DNA of 6,029 nucleotides, from positions 1-6,029 of the forward strand of contig PMLN01000060.1 in NCBI GenBank assembly GCA_003158885.1, given 5' to 3'. Below are positions 1-5,384 of the stretch, piece after piece (positions within the stretch are counted from its first letter, which is position 1; each line of letters begins with the position of its first letter). Source of the stretch: Anaerolineae bacterium. Its GTDB lineage: Bacteria; Chloroflexota; Anaerolineae; Anaerolineales; Villigracilaceae. Position numbers and translations under genes: made by a program. A model generated the notes under the pieces. It was not told the origin of the DNA and did no database searches. It saw only the letters and a program-made list of their open reading frames with translations.

Positions 1-370
1 GGAAGCGTTGCCATCCTCCATGCCGCTATCCACACTGGAGGCGTTGCCTTCTTCGATGCCCAACGTTGGTCAATACTTTAATCCAACAGGAACGCCCGTC
101 AGCAATTGGAATAACATTCCGATCATGACTCAGGCGACGGCGGGACAGGAATTCAATAAGAACACCTACAGCTTCAAGGCCGATGCCACCCCCACAGATG
201 TCCAAACCTTCTATGCGGATCAGCTCAAGGGACTCGGTTGGTCCTCCACATTCAGCGCCCAGGGCGGCGGACAGGGAGGCGTCATGCTCTTTACAAAAGA
301 CAGCAACATACTCACAATCACGATTACAGCGAGCGACAAAGGCGTAGTGGTTCTGTTGAACCTTGAATAG
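1..370 (+). CDS. Secreted/envelope protein with C-terminal FYxxxLxxxGW domain (5' partial)
   Basis: The reading frame is open from the window edge (first full codon GAA at 2-4) to TAG at 368-370, so the start and any signal peptide lie outside. An internal TTG at 8 could be read as a start, but the frame continues upstream and the repeat below includes the codons before it, so this is treated as a 3' fragment. It opens with two copies of the octapeptide EALPSSMP, then an Asn/Pro-rich linker, then a compact domain with the motif FYADQLKGLGW (nt 209-241), a Gly-rich turn (SAQGGGQGG) and alternating beta-strand residues to the end. Short domains with an FY...L...GW core, often after a 'P-I-M' entry segment, are familiar to me from lipoproteins of this type of bacterium, but I know of no assigned function. 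It converges with the minus-strand genes, with a hairpin between them. Confidence 0.75.
   Translation, partial: EALPSSMPLSTLEALPSSMPNVGQYFNPTGTPVSNWNNIPIMTQATAGQEFNKNTYSFKADATPTDVQTFYADQLKGLGWSSTFSAQGGGQGGVMLFTKDSNILTITITASDKGVVVLLNLE
2..61 (+). repeat. Two copies of an EALPSSMP-coding repeat, 36-nt period
   Basis: Codons at 2-25 and 38-61 both encode EALPSSMP, separated by LSTL. The copies differ at five of eight third positions (GAA/GAG, CCA/CCT, TCC/TCT, TCC/TCG, CCG/CCC) and every difference is synonymous. The array may continue upstream of the window. Confidence 0.7.
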
Positions 371-404
371 ATTGCGTGGTAACGATTAAAATCGTCGCTA
401 CAAT
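371..404. repeat. Imperfect palindrome next to the terminator hairpin
   Basis: ACGAT (382-386) and ATCGT (391-395) can pair around a TAAA loop, and ATTG (371-374) matches CAAT (401-404) on the outside, with mismatches between. It could be part of a compound terminator or a degenerate copy of a dispersed intergenic repeat. One window cannot tell these apart. Confidence 0.3.
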
Positions 405-450
405 TTATAGACAAGAGGCTGTCCAACGTTGGGCAGCCTCTTGTCTATAA
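405..450. terminator. Long perfect hairpin between convergent genes (probable bidirectional terminator)
   Basis: TTATAGACAAGAGGCTG (405-421) is perfectly complementary to CAGCCTCTTGTCTATAA (434-450). The inner CCAACGTTGG extends the pairing almost to the centre, flanked by a T-G wobble. The hairpin lies between the stop at 370 (+) and the stop at 464 (-), as expected for a shared terminator. Neither exit side has a clear U-tract: the plus side continues TCTCAAAAAAA, and the minus side is ATTGTAGCG. It is therefore not a textbook intrinsic terminator. Confidence 0.55.
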
Positions 451-463
451 TCTCAAAAAAACA

Positions 464-1000
464 TCATTGAACAATGATCTGGATATAAATTAGGTCGCCA
501 AACGCATCGCCGCCCGGTCCGAAGGCCTGCCACGTGCTTTTATATGTTCCCGTGTCCGACGGCGCGGTAAAAAGGATACGAAGCGCGGCTTGAGCGCCGG
601 CACGCGCCGGATAAAGCGCTTGTTCCGCCGCGCCCATGGCAGGGCCATCAATCAATTTCAGGCGATCACGCGAATCCCAATCGCAAGTACCGCTGTTCAT
701 GACAAGCCATTGCTTATCAATGGATTGTCCCGGGCCAAAGGGCGTATTATCGGAAACCGTTAGATCTTTAACAAAAGTCAAGCCATTGGTGCATGAAGTC
801 GGTGTGGGAACGACCGTCACGGTAGGAATGACCGTCGAAGTGGGGATACGGATCACGATCTGGGTTGGGATAATTTCATTGACTGGTGTGGGAGGAAGGA
901 AAAATACCGGCGAGGAACGGGGCGCGCAAGCGGTCAGGGCTAAAAATAATAGAACGGCGACTCGTCCTGGAAGTAAAAGGGGAGATGCGACGTGTGTCAA
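464..1000 (-). CDS. Lipoprotein with NBR1-type Ig-like domain
   Basis: This 178-aa protein is probably exported and lipid-anchored. Residues 1-24 form a signal peptide with hydrophobic core VAVLLFLAL and lipobox LTAC (Cys25). Residues 26-69 are a Pro/Thr/Val-rich linker. Residues 70-177 match the Ig-like domain first described in eukaryotic NBR1: a Cys at the start (C70), 'PFGPGQSIDKQWLVMNSGTCDW' hallmarks (split here: PFGPGQ, KQWLVMNSGTCDW), then TAPSDTGTYKSTWQAFGPGG and FGD near the end. C70 and C106 could form a disulfide. Bacterial copies of this domain are generally extracytoplasmic and thought to mediate binding; no ligand can be read from sequence. The start is TTG at 1000, chosen because no ATG precedes the signal peptide. 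It lies 2 nt after the regulator stop and lacks a clear Shine-Dalgarno, which suggests coupled translation in a two-gene operon. The stop is TGA at 466-464. Confidence 0.85.
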   Translation of the reverse strand: MTHVASPLLLPGRVAVLLFLALTACAPRSSPVFFLPPTPVNEIIPTQIVIRIPTSTVIPTVTVVPTPTSCTNGLTFVKDLTVSDNTPFGPGQSIDKQWLVMNSGTCDWDSRDRLKLIDGPAMGAAEQALYPARAGAQAALRILFTAPSDTGTYKSTWQAFGPGGDAFGDLIYIQIIVQ

Positions 1001-1002
1001 GC

Positions 1003-1665
1003 TTAAATGTCTAACCGATATCCAACGCCGCGAACGGTTTTAAGGAATTTTGGTTTGAGGGGATCCACTTCAATCGCGCGCCTAAGCCATGAAATATGAA
1101 CATCCAGGGTGCGCGTATCGCCGGTGTAATTGGTTTCCCAAACTTTTTTAAAGAGGGTATCCCGTTCGACCACTTCACCCGGTTTTTCCATCAACATTTT
1201 AAGCAGGGTGATCAGACGAGGAGTCAACTTGGTGCTTTTTCCAACGCACTTCACGCGCCGGCGTTCGATATCGAGGCGAATAGGCCCCACATGCACCATG
1301 TTCTTTCCATCGCCCGGCAAAAGCGGTTTAATGCGGTTCACAAGTTTCTGCGCAGTGAACGGCAGAATCAACACGGTATCCGCCGTATCCTTATCCACCT
1401 TGGCTTCCTTGGCGAGGATGAGAATGATCGGATACCTGGCATTCTTATCCTTATCGCGAATGGATTGGCAAATGCGCAGACCCGTGCTTCTTAAGGAAGC
1501 GGCATTCACCACAACCAGGCTTGGATTGATTTTTTCAAGACGCGCTACGGCGACGCCCCCGCTGGTGACCGTATGAACTTCAAAACCCTTCTTCTGCAAT
1601 TCAGATGCAAAAGAAGGGGCGTCTGCGTACCGGCCTTCAACAACAAGTAGAGAAGAAGTGGACAT
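1003..1665 (-). CDS. OmpR-family winged-helix regulator with degenerate (phosphorylation-dead) receiver
   Basis: At 220 aa this is normal length for an OmpR/PhoB-type response regulator. Residues 5-116 are receiver-like and residues 124-219 are the trans_reg_C winged helix (LTPRLITLLKMLMEKPGEVV, recognition helix around TRTLDVHISWLRRAI at 185-198, wing VRGVGYRL). The DNA-binding part is canonical. The receiver is not: the acidic pair is E10-G11, the phospho-acceptor position is N54 (PSLVVVN), the conserved Thr/Ser position is Leu84, and the conserved Lys before PF is Leu101. It therefore probably works without phosphorylation, for example by dimer state or ligand. No histidine kinase lies in the window. 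The start is ATG at 1665; no strong Shine-Dalgarno is visible upstream (AACGATTATCATCAA). It is followed by the NBR1-like lipoprotein, a plausible target or partner. It could regulate the divergent rightward operon, which is inference from position only. Confidence 0.9.
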   Translation of the reverse strand: MSTSSLLVVEGRYADAPSFASELQKKGFEVHTVTSGGVAVARLEKINPSLVVVNAASLRSTGLRICQSIRDKDKNARYPIILILAKEAKVDKDTADTVLILPFTAQKLVNRIKPLLPGDGKNMVHVGPIRLDIERRRVKCVGKSTKLTPRLITLLKMLMEKPGEVVERDTLFKKVWETNYTGDTRTLDVHISWLRRAIEVDPLKPKFLKTVRGVGYRLDI

Positions 1666-1735
1666 TTGATGATAATCGTTAGAATAAGAAGGGAAACAAT
1701 AAATACCCGATGGTTAAGTTTTTAAGGTGTTGTAC

Positions 1736-1779
1736 ATTATACACCAAATCTTAACAAATGATGTCAACCCAAATGTCAA
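1736..1779 (-). promoter_or_regulatory. Possible promoter for the regulator-lipoprotein pair
   Basis: Read on the minus strand, TTGACA occurs at 1779-1774 and again at 1767-1762, and TATAAT at 1741-1736. The nearer -35 is 20 nt from the TATAAT, longer than the optimal 17, or 18 nt from a weaker TGTATA at 1743-1738. If used, the leader to the ATG at 1665 would be about 65 nt. The poor spacing suggests a weak or activator-dependent promoter, or coincidence. Confidence 0.35.
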
Positions 1780-1784
1780 CCCAA
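1761..1784. repeat. 12-bp perfect tandem repeat in divergent intergenic region
   Basis: ATGTCAACCCAA occurs twice in direct succession (1761-1772 and 1773-1784). The same-face spacing of 12 bp is close to, but not equal to, the 11-bp direct-repeat spacing common for OmpR/PhoB-type regulators, one of which is encoded immediately to the left. It overlaps the two TTGACA boxes on the minus strand. It is a candidate operator. Confidence 0.5.
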
Positions 1785-1856
1785 AAGTACTACCTTTTTA
1801 TAAACTTGCACGAAGACGGTTTCATTCAAGCAAATCCATTTTTCGTTAACTTGAAT

Positions 1857-1862
1857 TATACT
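1857..1862 (+). promoter_or_regulatory. Possible -10 box for the rightward operon
   Basis: TATACT matches the sigma-70 -10 consensus at five of six positions and lies about 35 nt upstream of the YbaK-like gene in AT-rich DNA. No good -35 is found 16-18 nt upstream, so the call is weak. Confidence 0.25.
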
Positions 1863-1896
1863 TTGCCAAAATACCGCAAATAGATGGATGGTGATT

Positions 1897-2370
1897 ATGT
1901 CTCTTTCTGCATCGGCTCAAAAGGTTCAGGATCTTTTAACATCACAAGGTTTCCATTGCACGGTGATCGAGTATACGGAAAGCACGCGTACCGCCCAGGA
2001 AGCCGCCGAGCGCGCAGGCTGCTTGCTCGGACAGATCATCAAGTCATTGATCTTCAAAGGCAAGACCAGCCAAAAGCCCATCCTGGTTTTAACCAGCGGC
2101 GCGAATCGCGTGGACGAACAGCGGATCGGCGCATACGCAGGCGAAGCCATCGTGCGCGCGGAGGCGGATTTCGTGCGCACGGTCACGGGCTTCGCCATCG
2201 GAGGCGTGCCTCCGCTCGGACATGCTCAAAAAATGGAAACCTATCTCGATGAAGACCTGCTCCAATATCAAACGGTATGGGGAGCGGCGGGCACGCCGAA
2301 TGCCATCTTTGAATTGAGGCCGGATGATCTACTCAAAATGACGGGCGGGAAAGTGGCGAGGGTTAAATAA
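1897..2370 (+). CDS. YbaK/EbsC-type aminoacyl-tRNA deacylase
   Basis: This 157-aa protein is a stand-alone editing-domain protein related to YbaK, ProX and the prolyl-tRNA synthetase insertion domain. These hydrolyse mischarged tRNA (typically Cys- or Ala-tRNA-Pro) in the cytoplasm. Visible hallmarks are the catalytic Lys in IIKSLIFKG (Lys49), the strand ILVLTSGANRVDEQRI (62-77), and the glycine loop TGFAIGGVPPLGH (97-109), followed by the D-E-D-L helix and the VWGAAGTPNAIFEL strand. Length and domain content are normal, so it looks functional; the exact tRNA specificity cannot be read. An in-frame ATG at 1888 would add MVI. The ATG at 1897 is preferred because GGATGG (1886-1891) sits at a reasonable distance before it. 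The stop TAA (2368-2370) shares its last base with the next ATG, so the two genes are translationally coupled. Confidence 0.9.
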   Translation: MSLSASAQKVQDLLTSQGFHCTVIEYTESTRTAQEAAERAGCLLGQIIKSLIFKGKTSQKPILVLTSGANRVDEQRIGAYAGEAIVRAEADFVRTVTGFAIGGVPPLGHAQKMETYLDEDLLQYQTVWGAAGTPNAIFELRPDDLLKMTGGKVARVK

Positions 2371-2828
2371 TGTCATTGAAAGATATTTACAACTTCCTGC
2401 CGCTCACAGACAGGTTATCCAGCAGCGGCATGCCAACCCAGGAACAGTTAATGGATCTTTCAAAGGCCGGCATGGAAGTTGTAATCAACCTCGCCATGCC
2501 CACTTCGGGAAAAGCATTGCCGGACAAGCAAGTCGGCCGTCCCGGCATCTATGATTTGGAGATGCGGGGACGCGTGAACGGCGTTGAGAAGTCGCATGGC
2601 AATTTCAAAGATATGTATTGGTCGTTCGGAGACCTGATCGCGCGCTCATCTGAAAACGTAATGCTCCTGTCCGGCGATGTGATCGGTTCCGGCACCGTTG
2701 GCACCGGATGCCTGCTGGAGCTGACCAAATCACAAGGTCCGTGGTTGAACCAGGGCGATGTCGTTGAAATGGAAATCGAACGAATCGGCGTTCTAAGGAA
2801 CACGGTCGGAAGAAAAATGCAGAGATGA
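2370..2828 (+). CDS. Chimeric ORF: DUF442 phosphatase-like N-terminus fused to FAH-family C-terminus
   Basis: The 152-aa ORF is made of two unrelated halves. Residues 1 to about 53 (IYNFLPLTDRLSSSGMPTQEQL, then AGMEVVINLAMPTS) match the start of DUF442/beta-lactamase-hydrolase-like phosphatases. In those, a catalytic CX5R loop follows roughly 40-60 residues later; here it is absent. Residues about 58-147 match the C-terminal part of the fumarylacetoacetate hydrolase (FAH) family: YDLEMRGRVNG, WSFGDLIARSS, GDVIGSGTVGTGC, then WLNQGDVVEMEIERIGVLRNTV. The N-terminal part of an FAH domain, including other metal ligands, is missing. Neither active site is complete, so I infer either a fusion by deletion between neighbouring genes or an assembly join, with doubtful activity. 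ATG overlaps the YbaK-like stop (TAATG) and its own TGA overlaps the next ATG (ATGA), so operon spacing is preserved on both sides. The junction lies at about nt 2525-2545. Confidence 0.8.
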   Translation: MSLKDIYNFLPLTDRLSSSGMPTQEQLMDLSKAGMEVVINLAMPTSGKALPDKQVGRPGIYDLEMRGRVNGVEKSHGNFKDMYWSFGDLIARSSENVMLLSGDVIGSGTVGTGCLLELTKSQGPWLNQGDVVEMEIERIGVLRNTVGRKMQR

Positions 2829-2941
2829 AAAAGAGCTGGCTTGCCTGGATGATCAGCGCCGGGTTCGCGACACTGGCTTGCAGCCTGTCCATTGCACCGG
2901 CGGCTCAAACCTCACCGGTTCCTCCTGCTACGAAGGCGTAA
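2825..2941 (+). CDS. Upstream fragment: 38-codon lipoprotein leader peptide
   Basis: This is the portion translated before the premature TAA: signal peptide, lipobox Cys19 and the linker ending PPATKA. If expressed it would yield a 20-residue lipidated peptide after processing. I treat it as the 5' piece of the broken gene, not an independent small protein, because the downstream frame is the same and is homologous to the linker-to-body join of the paralogue. Confidence 0.5.
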   Translation: MKKSWLAWMISAGFATLACSLSIAPAAQTSPVPPATKA

Positions 2942-2974
2942 AGCGGGATCCCGTTCTTTGCTTCGCCGGTCAAA

Positions 2975-3655
2975 TTGGAAATACCGAATGGGTTGGCATC
3001 CAGCGCCCGCGCCGAAAGCATGGATATAGTAACCGAACAAACCGGCGCCTCGTGGGAAGCGGGGCCGGCCCATTTGCAAATCACCCTGCAAGACTACTCA
3101 CTGGGCAGCAGTTTCCACGTTCCGCAGATCTTCGTCTATCCGGCTCCAGATTATGCGGCGGAGAATCCGGCAGCCGCAGACAGCCTGAAACGACTGCAAA
3201 TGATCCTTTCAAATCCGGGCGGACAATACACCAACGATCAATACCCTCACATTCCCTTCTTCAACGCCGGCCAAGTGTTCGCCGCACAGGAGAAAACGCT
3301 GTCATTCAATGGCGGTTCGGGAATCCGCTTTGTAACACAGTATGCACAGGATGTCTCGCCCATCAACAACGGCGGGTTGTTCTATCACTTTGAAGGCTTG
3401 ACCAGCGACGGCAAAAATTATATCGTTGCCATCCTGCCCGTCAATCTCTCGTTCTTGCCTACCGACAATAACCCGGATTCGCCTGTGCCGCCCAGTGGAA
3501 TTGCTTTTCCACAAAACAACGCGCGCGGTTCGGATTTTGAAAATTATTTCAAGCAAGTTACAGATCAGATCAATGCAACCGCGCCCGATCAATTCAATCC
3601 ATCATTGAATACGCTGGATGCACTCATCCAATCCATTTCAATTCAAGCTCAATAG
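2975..3655 (+). CDS. Downstream fragment: body of the interrupted lipoprotein
   Basis: The frame is open from 2942; the first possible start is TTG at 2975, giving 226 aa beginning MEIPNGLASS. No Shine-Dalgarno lies ahead of it and the product would lack a signal peptide, so this start is probably not real. The domain has no motif I can name. It is rich in Asn, Gln and Pro, with aromatic beta-strand patches (FYHFEGL, NYIVAILPV), and has no cysteine, consistent with an exported beta-rich fold. Gene callers are likely to report this fragment as a complete hypothetical protein. Confidence 0.5.
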   Translation: MEIPNGLASSARAESMDIVTEQTGASWEAGPAHLQITLQDYSLGSSFHVPQIFVYPAPDYAAENPAAADSLKRLQMILSNPGGQYTNDQYPHIPFFNAGQVFAAQEKTLSFNGGSGIRFVTQYAQDVSPINNGGLFYHFEGLTSDGKNYIVAILPVNLSFLPTDNNPDSPVPPSGIAFPQNNARGSDFENYFKQVTDQINATAPDQFNPSLNTLDALIQSISIQAQ

Positions 3656-3657
3656 GA
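3654..3657 (+). promoter_or_regulatory. Shine-Dalgarno AGGA fixing the start of the 3663 gene
   Basis: AGGA lies 5 nt before ATG 3663 and overlaps the stop of the preceding frame. It supports MNKLWK... as the true N-terminus over an in-frame upstream start at 3618, whose extra 15 residues would sit in front of the signal peptide. Confidence 0.6.
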
Positions 3658-3662
3658 AAAAA

Positions 3663-4550
3663 ATGAATAAGCTCTGGAAATTCGTTTTGATTTTTGCAAC
3701 GCTGACAATCATCGTGGCTTGCAACTTGCCCTCGGCCACTCCCACACCGACCAGTCAACCCAACGTTGCCACCATCGTAGCAAACTCACTTCAAGCGGCC
3801 ACGGACGCCGCCGGAACCAGCGCCGCACAAATCACTTCAACGCCCACCATAACTCCCACCGCAATGGCCAGCCCCACCCCACAAGCCTTGGCTGTGAATT
3901 ATGCCAACATCCAATTGGCCATTCCTTCAAATTTGGCAAGTGGAACCACCAACGTGACCACAACCGATATTGAACCACCCTACATCAATCCTTCTGCAGG
4001 ACAAATGCCGCAGCACGCAAAGATCATCCTTAACGGATATCCCGTTCAAGGTGCAAGCTGGCAACCTCAAATCATCGTATTCAACGCTGGACAGTATGCG
4101 CGTTATACCGATTTAACCCAGCACATTATTTCAGGTCTTCGAAGCATGCGCTATCAACACGGACAACCACTTCCAAAGGGCTTACCTTCCGGGCAGTTTA
4201 ACGCCGATGTGCAGTCCATTAACTTTGTAAACGGCAATGGGATTCGGTATCTTACGCAATTCGATCAGAGTCCACTTCCAGTCAATAATCACGAATTGTT
4301 CTATTATTTTCACGGTATCACAAATGATGGAAACTATTACGTGCAAGTGGTTCTGCCGATCCAAGCGCCGTTTCTCGCTTCTGATAACAATCCCAATTCG
4401 CCGCTTCCTCAGAACGGGATTCCTTTCCATGGAGATCAATCCTATTTTAGCGCCATCGAACAACAACTCAACACGACCCCGCCCAATCAATTCTCTCCAA
4501 CTCTCACCTCACTGGACGCGCTGGTTCAATCCATCACGGTTACTCCATAA
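3663..4550 (+). CDS. Lipoprotein of unknown function, intact paralogue of the interrupted gene
   Basis: This 295-aa protein has a signal peptide (WKFVLIFATLTIIVAC) with lipobox IVAC and lipidated Cys20. Residues 21-78 form a Pro/Thr/Ala-rich linker containing NVATIVANSLQAATDAA. Residues 79-295 form a domain I cannot assign to a known family. It shows AIPSNLAS at 86-93, IIVFNAGQYARY at 137-148, GNGIRYLTQF at 191-200, FYYFHGITNDGNYYVQVVLP at 213-232, DNNPNSPLPQNGIPF at 241-255 and LDALVQSITV at 284-293. The mature part has no other cysteine. It starts 7 nt after the interrupted paralogue, with which it shares most of these blocks, so the pair arose by tandem duplication and has diverged substantially. 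It is probably anchored on the outer face of the cytoplasmic membrane. No catalytic motif is visible. Confidence 0.85.
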   Translation: MNKLWKFVLIFATLTIIVACNLPSATPTPTSQPNVATIVANSLQAATDAAGTSAAQITSTPTITPTAMASPTPQALAVNYANIQLAIPSNLASGTTNVTTTDIEPPYINPSAGQMPQHAKIILNGYPVQGASWQPQIIVFNAGQYARYTDLTQHIISGLRSMRYQHGQPLPKGLPSGQFNADVQSINFVNGNGIRYLTQFDQSPLPVNNHELFYYFHGITNDGNYYVQVVLPIQAPFLASDNNPNSPLPQNGIPFHGDQSYFSAIEQQLNTTPPNQFSPTLTSLDALVQSITVTP

Positions 4551-4620
4551 GTGGCAGTCCGGTCAAAGCTGAAAAAGGACATGTATTTCGTTGGGAACAA
4601 ACAGGCATGATATCAATCCT

Positions 4621-5364
4621 ATGAAATCGCGCTCAACCTTTTTGATTCTTGCAAGCGCGTTGATCTTGTTCTCCTCCGCTTGCGGGACAACCGCTAAAAC
4701 TCCCGAGCCGCTGACGGTCAATGAGGCGGCGTCCACGCTCGTCGCATTGACCGATCAAGCGGCCACACAGTCTGCCCATCTCAGCAGGCCGACGCTGTCG
4801 CCGCCAACCCCCACGCCGACATTTGTCGAGCCCCTTTTGTACATCAACGATAATACACAATGCCGAACAGGCACGAGTTCCAACTTCCAGGCTGTGGTCG
4901 CATTGAGCGCTGGCATGACTGTGCAATTGATCGGCAAAGATACATCGCAAAGCGCGTGGCTGATCAAAGCGCCGAACAGTACAAGCATATGTTGGGTCCT
5001 GGCAGGCGACGGTTCCCCGAGCGGAGATTATGGAAGCCTGCCGGAAGTCACGCCTCAACCCAGCACACAGAAACCACCGGGCACTCCGGCATTCGTCGGA
5101 TGGCCCTGGTTTTGTACCTATTCCAATGGTGTGATGTACAAGGCTACAGTAAATCTTTCGTGGATTGACCCAGCCTACGACGCGAATGGCTTTCGCGTCT
5201 ACAGGCAGGGTGCACAGATTGCAGATTTGCCAGCGACGAAGACTTCCGTGATCGATACCTTCGAGGTCGTCATCGGCACGAATTTATCTTACAGCATCGC
5301 GGCGTATAATGATGCCGGAATGTCTCCGCAAAGAACAATGACTATTCAATCCATGTGTAAATAA
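4621..5364 (+). CDS. Lipoprotein with SH3b-like and fibronectin type III-like domains
   Basis: The 247-aa protein starts at ATG 4621, directly before the signal peptide MKSRSTFLILASALILFSSAC (split: core FLILASALILF, lipobox SSAC, Cys21). An in-frame upstream start at 4591 would add ten polar residues and is rejected. Residues 22-70 are a linker with EAASTLVALTDQAATQSAH and Pro/Thr repeats. Residues 71-130 look like a bacterial SH3 domain: CRTGTSSNFQAVVAL (C81), GMTVQLIGKD, WLIKAP, CWV (C124). Residues 160-246 look like an FN3 domain: VNLSWIDPAYDANGFRVYRQG, then LSYSIAAYNDAG. Cysteines 81/124 and 165/246 could form one disulfide per domain. A 70-nt gap separates it from the previous gene and holds only a weak ribosome binding site. 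It is likely a surface binding or scaffold protein; the ligand is unknown. It is followed by a paralogue of the same architecture. Confidence 0.82.
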   Translation: MKSRSTFLILASALILFSSACGTTAKTPEPLTVNEAASTLVALTDQAATQSAHLSRPTLSPPTPTPTFVEPLLYINDNTQCRTGTSSNFQAVVALSAGMTVQLIGKDTSQSAWLIKAPNSTSICWVLAGDGSPSGDYGSLPEVTPQPSTQKPPGTPAFVGWPWFCTYSNGVMYKATVNLSWIDPAYDANGFRVYRQGAQIADLPATKTSVIDTFEVVIGTNLSYSIAAYNDAGMSPQRTMTIQSMCK

Positions 5365-5373
5365 ACAAGAATT

Positions 5374-5378
5374 GAGGA
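5374..5378 (+). promoter_or_regulatory. Shine-Dalgarno GAGGA for the last gene
   Basis: GAGGA lies 6 nt upstream of ATG 5385 and is the clearest ribosome binding site in the window. It begins 10 nt after the previous stop, consistent with an operon. Confidence 0.65.
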
Positions 5379-5384
5379 ACCGCG

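Larger units (their letters stand above)
2825..3655 (+). pseudogene. Lipoprotein gene interrupted by an in-frame TAA; paralogue of the next gene
   Basis: ATG at 2825 (overlapping the previous TGA) opens a lipoprotein signal peptide, MKKSWLAWMISAGFATLAC, with lipobox TLAC (Cys19) and a short Pro/Ala linker. Codon 39 is TAA (2939-2941). The same frame is then open without interruption from 2942 to TAG at 3653-3655. The continuation SPVKLEIPNGLAS aligns directly with NIQLAIPSNLAS in the intact paralogue at 3663-4550. Homology carries on to the C-terminus: GIRF..TQYAQ against GIRYLTQFDQ, FYHFEGLTSDGKNY against FYYFHGITNDGNYY, DNNPDSPVP against DNNPNSPLP, LDALIQSI against LDALVQSI. So a single nonsense codon, not a frameshift, splits one gene of 276 codons. 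Without the leader the main domain would not be exported. A sequencing error is possible. Confidence 0.8.

Noticed and set aside
405..450. Hairpin as a small RNA or tRNA gene
   Set aside because: It is a single simple stem between convergent genes, with no cloverleaf and no evident promoter.
636..1043. Plus-strand ORF of 135 codons antisense to the NBR1-like lipoprotein
   Set aside because: The minus-strand frame has a signal peptide, lipobox and a recognisable domain. The plus frame is its shadow.
1096..1576. Two overlapping plus-strand ORFs antisense to the regulator
   Set aside because: They lie wholly within a clear OmpR-type gene and show no coherent domain.
2370..2540. Functional DUF442-type phosphatase
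   Set aside because: Only the first third of the family is present and the catalytic CX5R region is missing.
2939..2941. Stop-codon recoding (selenocysteine or pyrrolysine) in the lipoprotein
   Set aside because: The codon is TAA, not TGA or TAG. There is no recoding hairpin evidence, and the residue lies in a linker where a special amino acid would have no evident role.
2878..3393. Plus-strand ORF of 171 codons overlapping the lipoprotein pair
   Set aside because: It is in another frame and rich in Arg, Ser and Gly without family motifs. The homology to the downstream paralogue is in the frame of 2825-3655.
3618..3662. Extended N-terminus of the 3663 lipoprotein
   Set aside because: The extra 15 residues overlap the preceding gene and would precede the signal peptide. 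ATG 3663 has AGGA at good spacing.
4591..4620. Extended N-terminus of the 4621 lipoprotein
   Set aside because: It adds ten polar residues before a complete lipoprotein signal peptide that begins with ATG at 4621.
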